A DNA stretch of 64,000 bases. Source: Lachnospiraceae bacterium. GTDB lineage: Bacteria; Bacillota; Clostridia; Lachnospirales; Lachnospiraceae. A model generated the notes under the pieces. The model did not search any database and had not been told where the DNA came from. It saw only the letters and a program-made list of their open reading frames with translations. The DNA is taken from NCBI GenBank assembly GCA_022781985.1, contig JALESH010000050.1, positions 1-64,000 of the forward strand, in the 5' to 3' direction. Both the position numbers and the translations under genes were made by a program. Shown here piece by piece: positions 48,833-57,692 of this stretch. Each line of letters starts with the position of its first letter. Positions within the stretch are counted from its first letter, which is position 1.

Positions 48833-50061
48833 ATCCTGTCCATCCTTTCGTCCAGAGCCGCCTTCGCTCTCTCAAAGCTCAGATACTCCTGCACCTTCTT
48901 TCTTCCCTCAGCCGCCATTCCTTCATAAAAATCCGGCTCCTCCCGGAGTCTCCTGATCAGCCCGGCCGCCTGCTCCGTATCCGCATCTGCCCAGCGGCTG
49001 CCCTTCTGATAAGGACCGATCCTTTTCTCCAGAGTAATGAGGCTGTAATCCACCAGGCAGGCACAGGTCTGATCCATAAATTCCGTGGTGGCGGACCAGT
49101 TGGTGCAGACAATGGGGGTTCCCATGGCCATTGCCTCTGCCATGGGCAGCCCAAAGCCCTCGGAACGGTGCAGGGAAACCAGCACGTTTACCCCGGCTAT
49201 CAGGGACTCCACCTCAGACCGGGAAAGATTGTCCGTGATAAAATATACATTATGATAAGCCTCCAGCTCCTTCCCCAGCAGCTGCAGCTCCCGGCTTTCC
49301 CCGGCATGACTCACCTTGACCACCAGTCCCACATCAGCTCTTTCCCGGGGAAATGCCTTCTTATATGCCTCCAGCGCCCCTCGGGGATTCTTTCTCTCAC
49401 TGATGCTCTTAAAGTCATACATGACCAGATAGAGGAATTTCTCCTCCGGCAGGCCAAAGTGCTGCCTTCCATACCTGATATCCTCCCCCATGTCCCGGAG
49501 AATATAGGGGATGACAGCCACAGGCTTGTCCGTCACAGCCCTGATGCTTCTGCAGATAAATTCAGAGGGTGCCCAGATCTCATCCACCGTGTCTATACAG
49601 GGTATCCATTCCCGGGGGAAATCCTCCAGCTCCCAGAGCCAGTAAGCGATCTGGTATCTGCCGTCCAGCAGCTCCACCGGCAGTCTGTTGTAGCTTTCTG
49701 CCCAGATGCTGGGGTTGATATGCAGCAGATTGATACCGTAGCGGGCCTCTGCACTGAGCCTGTGCTCCCACTGGGTATCGCTGTGCTCCAGTCCGCCGGG
49801 GGAGTCTGCCTGAATAATACAGAAGGGAATCCCTGCCCTCTCCAAAAGCCCCGCCAGTATCCTCATGCTCTGGCCCAATCCGGTTTCCGCCCTGATGTCT
49901 CCTATCAGATTGATGCCGAAGGGATGACTCTCCCTGCTGTAGGGGCGCAGGCCCGCCGCCTTCCGCCCCATGATTTGATTGTTCCTATGCTCCAACAGGG
50001 ACTTCATCCGCACGATCACATCGTCGGACACCACCCTCTTAATCACTGTTTTGATTCCCAT
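48829..50061 (-). CDS. GT4 glycosyltransferase
   Basis: FGINLIGDIRAETGLGQSMRILAGLLERAGIP, LVSLHRSEGFGLPMAEAMAMGTPIVCTNWSATTEFM. Start at internal MGIKTVIKRV. Confidence 0.92.
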   Translation of the reverse strand: MGIKTVIKRVVSDDVIVRMKSLLEHRNNQIMGRKAAGLRPYSRESHPFGINLIGDIRAETGLGQSMRILAGLLERAGIPFCIIQADSPGGLEHSDTQWEHRLSAEARYGINLLHINPSIWAESYNRLPVELLDGRYQIAYWLWELEDFPREWIPCIDTVDEIWAPSEFICRSIRAVTDKPVAVIPYILRDMGEDIRYGRQHFGLPEEKFLYLVMYDFKSISERKNPRGALEAYKKAFPRERADVGLVVKVSHAGESRELQLLGKELEAYHNVYFITDNLSRSEVESLIAGVNVLVSLHRSEGFGLPMAEAMAMGTPIVCTNWSATTEFMDQTCACLVDYSLITLEKRIGPYQKGSRWADADTEQAAGLIRRLREEPDFYEGMAAEGRKKVQEYLSFERAKAALDERMDRI

Positions 50062-51254
50062 GCTCTCTTCCTGTCCGTCTGCTCCCTTTCCATAAGTCCC
50101 AGCCCTGCCGCAATCCTGGCTGCGGATCTTTTCCATTGAAACAGCTTCATTCTTTTCTTTATTTCCTCCGGGGCAACATCTCCGCACTCCTGCCGGATCC
50201 CCTGCCGGATCCTGTTCTTTAGCTCCTCCTTGTCTCCCAGGTGGAAATAGGAGGCTGCCTTTCCCAGTACCTCCTGCAGTGAGGCTGCATCCGAGGAAAT
50301 GGTGATAGTACCCACCGCCATAGCCTCCAGGGGCGGCATGCCGAAGCCCTCATAGACCGATGGAAATATAAAGCAATCTGCCATATGATATACATAAGGC
50401 AAATCCTTATCTTCAATAAATCCTGTGACAATGATTTTACTCCGGAACTCCTGTTCTATGCGTTTCAGAAATGCATCCATTTTCCAGCCCTTCCTCCCGG
50501 CCAGCACCAGCGGGATACGGACACTGCCTTCCTCTAAAAGCTCCACATAGGACTCCACCAGAAAGGGCAGGTTTTTCCTGGGCTCCAGGGTTGCTAGGCA
50601 CAGCAGATACTGCTCCGGCAGATGATACCTGCGCCGCACATCCAGGGAACGCTGCCTGACTGCCTCCGCTCTTTCGGCCGCGTCCCTGTCACCTGCCTTA
50701 GGCTGGGATTTCACATAATCTGTAAATACGTCAGAAATCCCACAGTAGGCCAGGATGATCTTCCTTCTGTCATAGCCGAACTGCTCTGCGATTCTGTCTC
50801 TTGTGAATTGGGAAATGGTGATGATTCCCCTGCTGACCAGCAGGGCATTTCTGATAGAAAGCTTAAAGTACCACTCCATCCGCTTTTTCATCGTCTGGGG
50901 GCAGTCCCAGCTTGTGAGATCATGGATCACATTGTATATGCCCCTTTTCCAAAAGAGGAGCGGACTCTGAAAAGCCAGGAAAAGATAGATGTCTGCCCGG
51001 ATCCCATATAGGAAAAAGGGCAGGATCACCTGTGCAAACAGCAGCTTGTTCTGTCCCGGGAGGATCCTGCAGACTACATTTTTCCTGTTCTCGTATTTCT
51101 TCATCTCGGGATGGATGCCCCGTTTAAAAAGCAGGATATAGGTATGCTCCTGCTTTTTATCCAGGGCGATCAGCTCCTTCGTAATATTCATGGCATAGCG
51201 TTCGATTCCAGAAAAATTATCCGCCAATGAGGTAAGATCTATCGCTATTTTCAT
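50043..51254 (-). CDS. GT4 glycosyltransferase
   Basis: IDLTSLADNFSGIERYAMNITKEL, LLCLATLEPRKNLPFLVESYVEL, FIFPSVYEGFGMPPLEAMAVGTITISSDAASLQEV. Confidence 0.94.
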   Translation of the reverse strand: MKIAIDLTSLADNFSGIERYAMNITKELIALDKKQEHTYILLFKRGIHPEMKKYENRKNVVCRILPGQNKLLFAQVILPFFLYGIRADIYLFLAFQSPLLFWKRGIYNVIHDLTSWDCPQTMKKRMEWYFKLSIRNALLVSRGIITISQFTRDRIAEQFGYDRRKIILAYCGISDVFTDYVKSQPKAGDRDAAERAEAVRQRSLDVRRRYHLPEQYLLCLATLEPRKNLPFLVESYVELLEEGSVRIPLVLAGRKGWKMDAFLKRIEQEFRSKIIVTGFIEDKDLPYVYHMADCFIFPSVYEGFGMPPLEAMAVGTITISSDAASLQEVLGKAASYFHLGDKEELKNRIRQGIRQECGDVAPEEIKKRMKLFQWKRSAARIAAGLGLMEREQTDRKRAWESKQ

Positions 51255-51269
51255 ATCCCTGCTTTTCCT

Positions 51270-53285
51270 TTAATTCCCATACTGCATCATGAACATCATA
51301 AGCATCTTGGCACATTCCGCCCTGGTTGCCTGCCCCTTGGGATCCAGCCTGTAGCTCCCGTCCCCGTTGGGCTTTCCGGAGATCATGCCGGCAGATACCG
51401 CCCACTGCATATAGCCCACGGCCCAGCCGTTTACGGAGGAAGCATCCGTAAAGCTGTCCAGCCCTTCCTTACCGCTCACGTTATAGCCCTGTTTGCTGCC
51501 AAACTCATAGAGCATCTTGGCGATCTGTTCCCTGGTGATGTTGTTGTCCACACCAAAGCTGCCGTCACCCATACCTGTTGCTATTTTCCGGCTGTTTGCC
51601 CAAAGGATTGCCTCCGTATAATATTTTCCTTCTGCCACATCACGGAACACAGCAGAAAATGCTGTCTTGGGCTTTCCCGCCATACGATAGAGCACCGTAG
51701 CAAACATAGCCCTAGTGAGCTGGGCATCCGGTTCGAACCGGTCTGTACCGGAGATACCGTTCATGATGCTGTGCTCATACACATACTGCACTGCGTCGTA
51801 TTTCCAGTTGCCCGGATTGTAAGCTACATCCGAAAAGGTATTGCGGGTTGACAAAAGGGGAAGATACAGCCTCTCTATCCTGGAGGCCGGCACATAGCCG
51901 ATACTGTAAAACTGTACCTTATTGTCTCCGTCGATCATAATGAGCAGGGGGTAATAGAGGCTGCTTCCCGCTTCCACCAGCCTTGCATACTGCCACATGG
52001 CACTCAATGCCGTCTGGCTCAGATCATAGCCGAATCGGATATTGCCCTGAGGACAATAGCTGTTCCTGAACGCCTCCACCTCAGCCCGGCTATGCCGCTC
52101 CGTTTCCACAGCAAGGATATCCACCGCCCCGCTGGCTGCCCAGCTGCTTGCGGCAATATCCTGCAGCGTCCGCTGGGAATTACCGCAGATGGTATTAAAG
52201 AAAATCAGCAGCTTGGGCCTGCCTGTTCCGGTGGAGGAAAGCTGCTCCCCGTTTATCCCCATAAAGCTGAAATCATAGTTATCTCTGTTCAGCCCCTCTT
52301 CCCCGGTCTCTCCATAGGAAATCTCCGCCATGGGATATGCCTTGTGAAACGCAGCCGTATCATATGCCCCATCCCTAGTGTGATCCGCAAAATCCATCTC
52401 CGACTTGAGGAAATAATCATACCGCAGGCTGCCCCCAATGGGATCGTCCCAGGTAACATCCACATTATACCACTGGCCATCCAGCTTTACGATATTCCAG
52501 GCATGGGCTTCTCCTCCGCCATAGCCTGTAATATATCTGGTCTCTATTCCCGCCTCCTTGCACAGCCTCTGGAACAGGCCGGCATAGCCCTGGCATACTG
52601 CAGTGCCCCGCAGCAGGGCCGAATAGGCACTGTGGCAAAGATAGGTTCCATCATTCACATAGGAGGTATTGCTGACAATATAATCATGGATCAGTTTGAT
52701 CCGGTCATAGTCTCCCTTTCCCGACAGGCCCAGATCGGCTATCACCTCTGCCACTCTCCGGGTAACCTGAGCTTCCTGCTCGCCATTGGCTGCGTATGTG
52801 AATTGCAGTGCATAGTTAACAGAGCCGCCGCCGAAGCTGACGCTGTATCTATAGCCTATGAAATTTGCTCTGATGTAGTCTCCCTCGTCTGCAGGAACAG
52901 CACTTCCCTCGGCCATCGCGTCCTCCAGGATCTGGGTAAACAGACTCTGGGAGAACTGATTCGTATAGGTAAGCGTCAGTGAACAGGCAGTGGTTCTGGC
53001 TTTTAACATATTCCGCAGCTGGGCTGCCGCCTGCTCATGGGAAGCAGCAACGATCCCCCCCTCGCGGAAGGCCGGAACAGAGCTGTCCTCTTCCTTCTCC
53101 AGAAGCTCCCGGATGTCCTCCGGGGTATATATGTCTTTGTACGCCGGCCCGACCCCATAGCCCTCAGCCTGCGTAACAGCCTCTTCTTCCTTCTGCGCCG
53201 GCAGGCCCTCTGCCGCCTTTACCGGAATCCCGGCAGCACACAGCAGGACTGCCGCCATCAGCAACCATACCAGTTTGTTTCTCAT
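51270..53285 (-). CDS. Secreted transglutaminase-like / thioredoxin-like / SLH protein
   Basis: GTAVCQGYAGLFQRLCKEAGIETRYITGYGGGEAHAWNIVKLDGQWYNVDVTWDDP (Cys-His-Asp); FSFMGINGEQLSSTGTGRPKLLIFFNTICGNSQRTLQDIA (thioredoxin-like); SLH triplet ending RLDPKGQATRAECAKMLMMF. Confidence 0.88.
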   Translation of the reverse strand: MRNKLVWLLMAAVLLCAAGIPVKAAEGLPAQKEEEAVTQAEGYGVGPAYKDIYTPEDIRELLEKEEDSSVPAFREGGIVAASHEQAAAQLRNMLKARTTACSLTLTYTNQFSQSLFTQILEDAMAEGSAVPADEGDYIRANFIGYRYSVSFGGGSVNYALQFTYAANGEQEAQVTRRVAEVIADLGLSGKGDYDRIKLIHDYIVSNTSYVNDGTYLCHSAYSALLRGTAVCQGYAGLFQRLCKEAGIETRYITGYGGGEAHAWNIVKLDGQWYNVDVTWDDPIGGSLRYDYFLKSEMDFADHTRDGAYDTAAFHKAYPMAEISYGETGEEGLNRDNYDFSFMGINGEQLSSTGTGRPKLLIFFNTICGNSQRTLQDIAASSWAASGAVDILAVETERHSRAEVEAFRNSYCPQGNIRFGYDLSQTALSAMWQYARLVEAGSSLYYPLLIMIDGDNKVQFYSIGYVPASRIERLYLPLLSTRNTFSDVAYNPGNWKYDAVQYVYEHSIMNGISGTDRFEPDAQLTRAMFATVLYRMAGKPKTAFSAVFRDVAEGKYYTEAILWANSRKIATGMGDGSFGVDNNITREQIAKMLYEFGSKQGYNVSGKEGLDSFTDASSVNGWAVGYMQWAVSAGMISGKPNGDGSYRLDPKGQATRAECAKMLMMFMMQYGN

Positions 53286-53304
53286 CTCACCCACACTCCT
53301 TTAC

Positions 53305-55131
53305 TTATTTTGAAAGTTTCATTCCCCTTATTTTTCGCCGCCCGGTAAATACAGCACAGATAACTCCCATTCCTGCTGTGCCGTAGAAGACGCCCTTCCT
53401 CACCGCTTCCACTTCCACCATAGGCCCTTCCTTTTCTGCCAGAAACTCCTTCTCTGCACTCATGTGCTCTATCCTGTCCTCACCGAAGCTTTTGCCGATG
53501 CGCTCCTCATAGATACCCTCCGGGGATGTATACCTGCCCCCCGCAGCCGCCACCATATATTCCATTAACTGATCATATTGTTTCGGTGATACATCACAAT
53601 ACAGCTTCAAAAGCCTGACACGGAAGGTGTCATACCTGCCGTCCCTGTGTACGGAAACCGGCAGGGAATATTCCAAGGCCGCTTTTAACTCCTCCTCCGT
53701 CAGCAGTTCTCCTGCTCCGGCAGCCTGCAGCGCACCGCTCAGAAGCTCCGGTGCCTCCAAAATTGTCTGGCACTCCTTCATGGCTTCCTTCAGATACTCC
53801 TTGGTATTGCCCGGATTTTCCACCTGAAGCCGAACGGAAACCCCATCCACATAATTCAGGGAATCTATCGGTATGAGGATACATTCGGGCCGCTCCGCCC
53901 TCTGCATATAAAGGACAAAGATAGCCAGGCCTGTCAGAATGCAGGCCGACCAGCCCCGGCTGCGGGGTTCTCCCCTCTCCGAAGACACCCGGACTTTCTC
54001 AGGCCTCCCGGCTTCCCCTCCGCATGCCCCACGGCAGCTTCCGAACAGCAGCTCGGCCAGAAACAGCAGGGAAAGATTCATAAAGGCATTTGTGATAAAC
54101 TGCTCCATGATCCCATAGAGCAGACAGGAAAAGATGATGGCCAGCTCCTGCAGCCGCTCCCCATCCCCCTCTCCCGGCCTGAAAGCAAGCCCGCTGTACC
54201 TTCCGATCAGGACTCCATAGCCTGTAAACAGAAGAAGGGCTGTGACCACTCCGAAGGTCATCAGGCAGTACACATAGCCGTTGTCCATGATAATCCAGAA
54301 ATTGGGGATATCCTTCATCCTTGTACCCAGCAGGGTGATGGGCTGATTCTGCAGATAATAGGCCGAAAATGTGAGCCTGGCCTGCAGCAGCTCATCCAGC
54401 CTCTGTACTGCCGGATGCCCCAGCAGAAAAGGTGTGCTGAAAGAAAACAGCAGGCACAGGGGAAGCGGAAGCTGACAGAGAAGCCTCTCTGCCCCGGACA
54501 GCCGCCTCCTCCTGACTGCATAGAGATTCAGCAGCAGATAAAAGGCCGTTACGGCCACACCTGTATAGCTGAGAGAAAAAAGAAATACCAGCAGATTGCC
54601 GGCCAAAAGTCCGACCAATTTTTTTACCCCATAGTCCTTTCCCCAGGTGTAGCAGAGAAAAACCGCCAGGATAAAGTAAGAAGCATGGAATACATTTCCT
54701 GTGCTGTAGCCCATCCCCCACCGGATGACCTCCATTCCGCCTTTTTCATGCACCGCCAGAGGATTGCTGATCATGCCGAATCCGGCCGCCAGTACCGTAA
54801 AGGCAAAGGAGACCCCGTAAATCACCGCGCCTAAACGGAACAGCTTTTTCAGATCCATATCCTTCATGCCAATGATGGCCAGTACACTCAGCACGATCCC
54901 CATTCTGCCCGAATTTCTCCAGGCAGCAAGGGCAAGCAGACACAGCAACCCCATCACTGCCACCTGCTTTCTGCTGTATTTCGTCAGAACCAGCTTGCAG
55001 GCCACACAGAGACAGGCGGCTGCACCCAGCCAATAATACAGCCTGTCCCCGCTGTCCAGGCCGATCCCCTTCGCAAAGACCATGATCCCGAAAAAAAGGT
55101 AATAAGACAACTCCCTGATTTTATTCCCCAT
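53305..55131 (-). CDS. Wzy-like O-antigen polymerase/ligase with C-terminal Wzz-like extracytoplasmic region
   Basis: Polytopic N-terminus (MGNKIRELSYYLFFGIMVFAKG..., GYSTGNVFHASYFILAVFLCYTWGKDYG, SLSYTGVAVTAFYLLLN); C-terminus TM - ~200 aa soluble - TM. Confidence 0.68.
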   Translation of the reverse strand: MGNKIRELSYYLFFGIMVFAKGIGLDSGDRLYYWLGAAACLCVACKLVLTKYSRKQVAVMGLLCLLALAAWRNSGRMGIVLSVLAIIGMKDMDLKKLFRLGAVIYGVSFAFTVLAAGFGMISNPLAVHEKGGMEVIRWGMGYSTGNVFHASYFILAVFLCYTWGKDYGVKKLVGLLAGNLLVFLFSLSYTGVAVTAFYLLLNLYAVRRRRLSGAERLLCQLPLPLCLLFSFSTPFLLGHPAVQRLDELLQARLTFSAYYLQNQPITLLGTRMKDIPNFWIIMDNGYVYCLMTFGVVTALLLFTGYGVLIGRYSGLAFRPGEGDGERLQELAIIFSCLLYGIMEQFITNAFMNLSLLFLAELLFGSCRGACGGEAGRPEKVRVSSERGEPRSRGWSACILTGLAIFVLYMQRAERPECILIPIDSLNYVDGVSVRLQVENPGNTKEYLKEAMKECQTILEAPELLSGALQAAGAGELLTEEELKAALEYSLPVSVHRDGRYDTFRVRLLKLYCDVSPKQYDQLMEYMVAAAGGRYTSPEGIYEERIGKSFGEDRIEHMSAEKEFLAEKEGPMVEVEAVRKGVFYGTAGMGVICAVFTGRRKIRGMKLSK

Positions 55132-55147
55132 CCTGCCTTCCTTCTGC

Positions 55148-55183
55148 ACATCATCTTCCGATGCCAACATCATCTTCCGATGC
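55148..55183. repeat. 17-bp direct repeat, 19-bp period, at ugd/wzy-like junction
   Basis: ACATCATCTTCCGATGC at 55148..55164 and 55167..55183. Confidence 0.9.
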
Positions 55184-56480
55184 TGTGGTATTCTACTTCC
55201 TGCTCCTCCATTTCCTTCACGCTGTATACATTTCTCCCGTCATAGACCAGCGGGGTCTGCATCAGCTCCTTATAGACTGACGGAGCTATCCCTTTGATCT
55301 CATCCCACTCTGTGAAGATAAAACAGATATTGGCACCCTTCAGAGCTTGCTCGGGATCGGAAGCATAGGTGATGCTCCCCCTTCCCACCCTTCCTTCAGG
55401 GTATCTCCTTTTAAAATTCTCCCCGGCCACAGGGTCATAGGCATAGACTCTTGCACCATTTTCCAGCAGCAGCTCCACATTGTCCAGGGAGGGGGCCTCT
55501 CTCAGATCATCTGTTCCCGGCTTGAAGGCCAGTCCCAGGACAGCCACCTTCAGCCCGTCAAAGGTGATCATCCTATTGCTGGCCTTCTGAAACAGCCTGG
55601 TCTTCTGCCTTGCATTGACTGCTACCGCAGCCTCCACTGTCTCCAGGTGGTAGCCCGCCTGCTCCGCTAGGAATTTCAGCGCCTTGGTATCCTTCGGGAA
55701 ACAGCTTCCCCCATAGCCGATACCGGCCTTTAAGAAATTGGCGCCGATTCTGGCATCATAGCTCATTCCTCTGGCCACATCCTCAATGTCTGCCCCAACC
55801 AGCTCACACAGATTGGCAATGTCATTCATATAGGATATCTTCAAGGCCAGGAAATCGTTGCTGGCATATTTGATCATCTCCGCGCTTCTGCGGCTCACTG
55901 ATACCACGGGCAGGTGGAAGGGCTCATAAATCTTCATCAGCAGCTCCTCTGCCTTTTTGCTCTCCGTCCCAATGATGATGCGGGCTGCGTGGAAGGTGTC
56001 CCGCACCGCCGAGCCCTGTGCCAGAAACTCAGGATTGGAGGCTACCTCTATTTTCACATCATGAACCAGAAAGTCCTTGATAAACTGCTCCACCTTGTCA
56101 TTGGTGCCCACCGGCACGGTGGACTTCACCACCACCAGGCAATCCTTCTCCACCGTTTCCGCAATCTGTCTGGAAACTGCAGCAATATAGCTCAGGTTTG
56201 CAGATCCGTCGGGTTGCTCCGGTGTACCCACACCTATGAATATGGCATCTGCCTCCCGGTATGCTTCCTTATAATCTACCGTATAATGGAGACGGCCGGC
56301 TGCATGGTTCTTCTGCATCAACTCCTCCAGTCCCTCCTCGTAAATAGGTGAGGTGCCCGATTCCATAAGCCTTATTTTCTGCTCGTCCACATCCACACAG
56401 GTTACATTGTGTCCTACCTCTGCAAAGCAGACTCCTGCCACCAGCCCCACATATCCTGTTCCTGCCACTGTTATCTTCAT
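55170..56480 (-). CDS. ugd: UDP-glucose/GDP-mannose dehydrogenase family; probable UDP-glucose 6-dehydrogenase
   Basis: MKITVAGTGYVGLVAGVCFAEVGHNVTCVDVDEQKI, VVVKSTVPVGTNDKVEQFI, GIGYGGSCFPKDTKALKFLA, VLGLAFKPGTDDLREAPSL. Confidence 0.95.
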   Translation of the reverse strand: MKITVAGTGYVGLVAGVCFAEVGHNVTCVDVDEQKIRLMESGTSPIYEEGLEELMQKNHAAGRLHYTVDYKEAYREADAIFIGVGTPEQPDGSANLSYIAAVSRQIAETVEKDCLVVVKSTVPVGTNDKVEQFIKDFLVHDVKIEVASNPEFLAQGSAVRDTFHAARIIIGTESKKAEELLMKIYEPFHLPVVSVSRRSAEMIKYASNDFLALKISYMNDIANLCELVGADIEDVARGMSYDARIGANFLKAGIGYGGSCFPKDTKALKFLAEQAGYHLETVEAAVAVNARQKTRLFQKASNRMITFDGLKVAVLGLAFKPGTDDLREAPSLDNVELLLENGARVYAYDPVAGENFKRRYPEGRVGRGSITYASDPEQALKGANICFIFTEWDEIKGIAPSVYKELMQTPLVYDGRNVYSVKEMEEQEVEYHSIGR

Positions 56481-56527
56481 TTTAAAACCTGCCCTTTTCT
56501 ATTACTGTTGATTCGTATTATTTATAT

Positions 56528-56556
56528 ATTATAGCATACTCCTGCCCTGAAAACAA
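56528..56556 (-). promoter_or_regulatory. Putative sigma-A promoter upstream of ugd
   Basis: Minus strand TTGTTT-N17-TATAAT (-35 56551..56556; -10 56528..56533) in the only divergent intergenic region. Confidence 0.6.
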
Positions 56557-56649
56557 ACACTGCTTGTATTCTTTGCTCTCCTGCTTCCAAAAGCCTCTGC
56601 CCTGTGCTATACTACAGCTGATACTATACTATAAATGAGGAGGGAAAAG

Positions 56650-57621
56650 ATGTACAGAAAAGTAAAACAGTATGCTCTTGACAATCACTTCACGGTAGAT
56701 GAAAAGAAGGGCTGGGTCTATGGAAAAATGAACGGCTTTTTTATCTTCATCCGGCAGGACGGCGCCACACTGGCCTGCCACTCGGTACAAATATGGGTAA
56801 AGGAAGGCAGCAGCGTGCCGATCCCCGAGATTGCGGATTTTGTGCAGCAATGTCCTTCCAAATACCAGTATCTTCAGACAGCTTCCTATAATGGCTCTAA
56901 AATCATCGCTCAGTTTCAGGGGCTGGGCTTTCAATGGAAAAAAAATTACGTCCCCTGTCTGGATCAGTTTCTGAAAGATGTCACCGCCTATTGCAGCAGC
57001 AACCGTCTGGTTACCTGCTGTGAATCCTGTGGGTCAAAGGACTATCTCACACTGCTCCAACTGCCGGACGGAGATCACATGCTCTGTTCCTCCTGCCAGT
57101 CCGACGCTTCCGAGGACATCTGGCAGACAGCCGGCCAAAATGCCAGAACCGGCACCTCAAACATTGCCGGAGGGATCGTGGGCGCCCTGCTCGGCTCCCT
57201 GCTGGGCGCAGCCGCATGGGTACTGATCTACCAGCTGGGATTTATCTCATCTTTTGGCGGTCTGATCATGGTCATCTGTGCCTTCAAGGGTTATGAAATG
57301 CTGGGCGGCAGACTGGACAAGGCAGGGGTGGTCACAGGCTGCATTATCTCTGTTCTTATGCTGCTTGCTGCAGAGCAGTTTTCCTTAAGCCTGCAGATTT
57401 ATAATTCCTATAAAGAATATTATGACATTACCTTCTTTGACGCCTTCCAAAGCGTTCCCTCCTTCCTGCAGGAAAGTGAGATTATGTCCTTCGTGGTAAG
57501 GGATATCGCCATTGGCTATTTACTCATGGCAGCGGGTGCCTGGAGCACCATCCGCCATGCCTACAAGCAGGATGAGGTCGCTACCCGGATGCAGACGATC
57601 ACCACAGTGAGACAGGACTGA
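56650..57621 (+). CDS. Hypothetical membrane protein with zinc-ribbon-like cysteines
   Basis: CCESCGSKDYLTLLQLPDGDHMLCSSCQSD followed by several TM segments; sole convincing plus-strand gene; RBS GAGGAGGG upstream. Confidence 0.8.
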   Translation: MYRKVKQYALDNHFTVDEKKGWVYGKMNGFFIFIRQDGATLACHSVQIWVKEGSSVPIPEIADFVQQCPSKYQYLQTASYNGSKIIAQFQGLGFQWKKNYVPCLDQFLKDVTAYCSSNRLVTCCESCGSKDYLTLLQLPDGDHMLCSSCQSDASEDIWQTAGQNARTGTSNIAGGIVGALLGSLLGAAAWVLIYQLGFISSFGGLIMVICAFKGYEMLGGRLDKAGVVTGCIISVLMLLAAEQFSLSLQIYNSYKEYYDITFFDAFQSVPSFLQESEIMSFVVRDIAIGYLLMAAGAWSTIRHAYKQDEVATRMQTITTVRQD

Positions 57622-57636
57622 AATTCTGTTTAACCC

Positions 57637-57692
57637 GGGGAGTATCAGGACTACCTCACCTGCATATACAGGCTGCAGTCCTGATACTCCCC
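57637..57692. terminator. Perfect 16-bp inverted repeat at convergent gene junction; putative bidirectional terminator
   Basis: GGGGAGTATCAGGACT (57637..57652) and AGTCCTGATACTCCCC (57677..57692), 24-nt spacer; overlaps the stop codon of 57651..59528. Confidence 0.7.
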
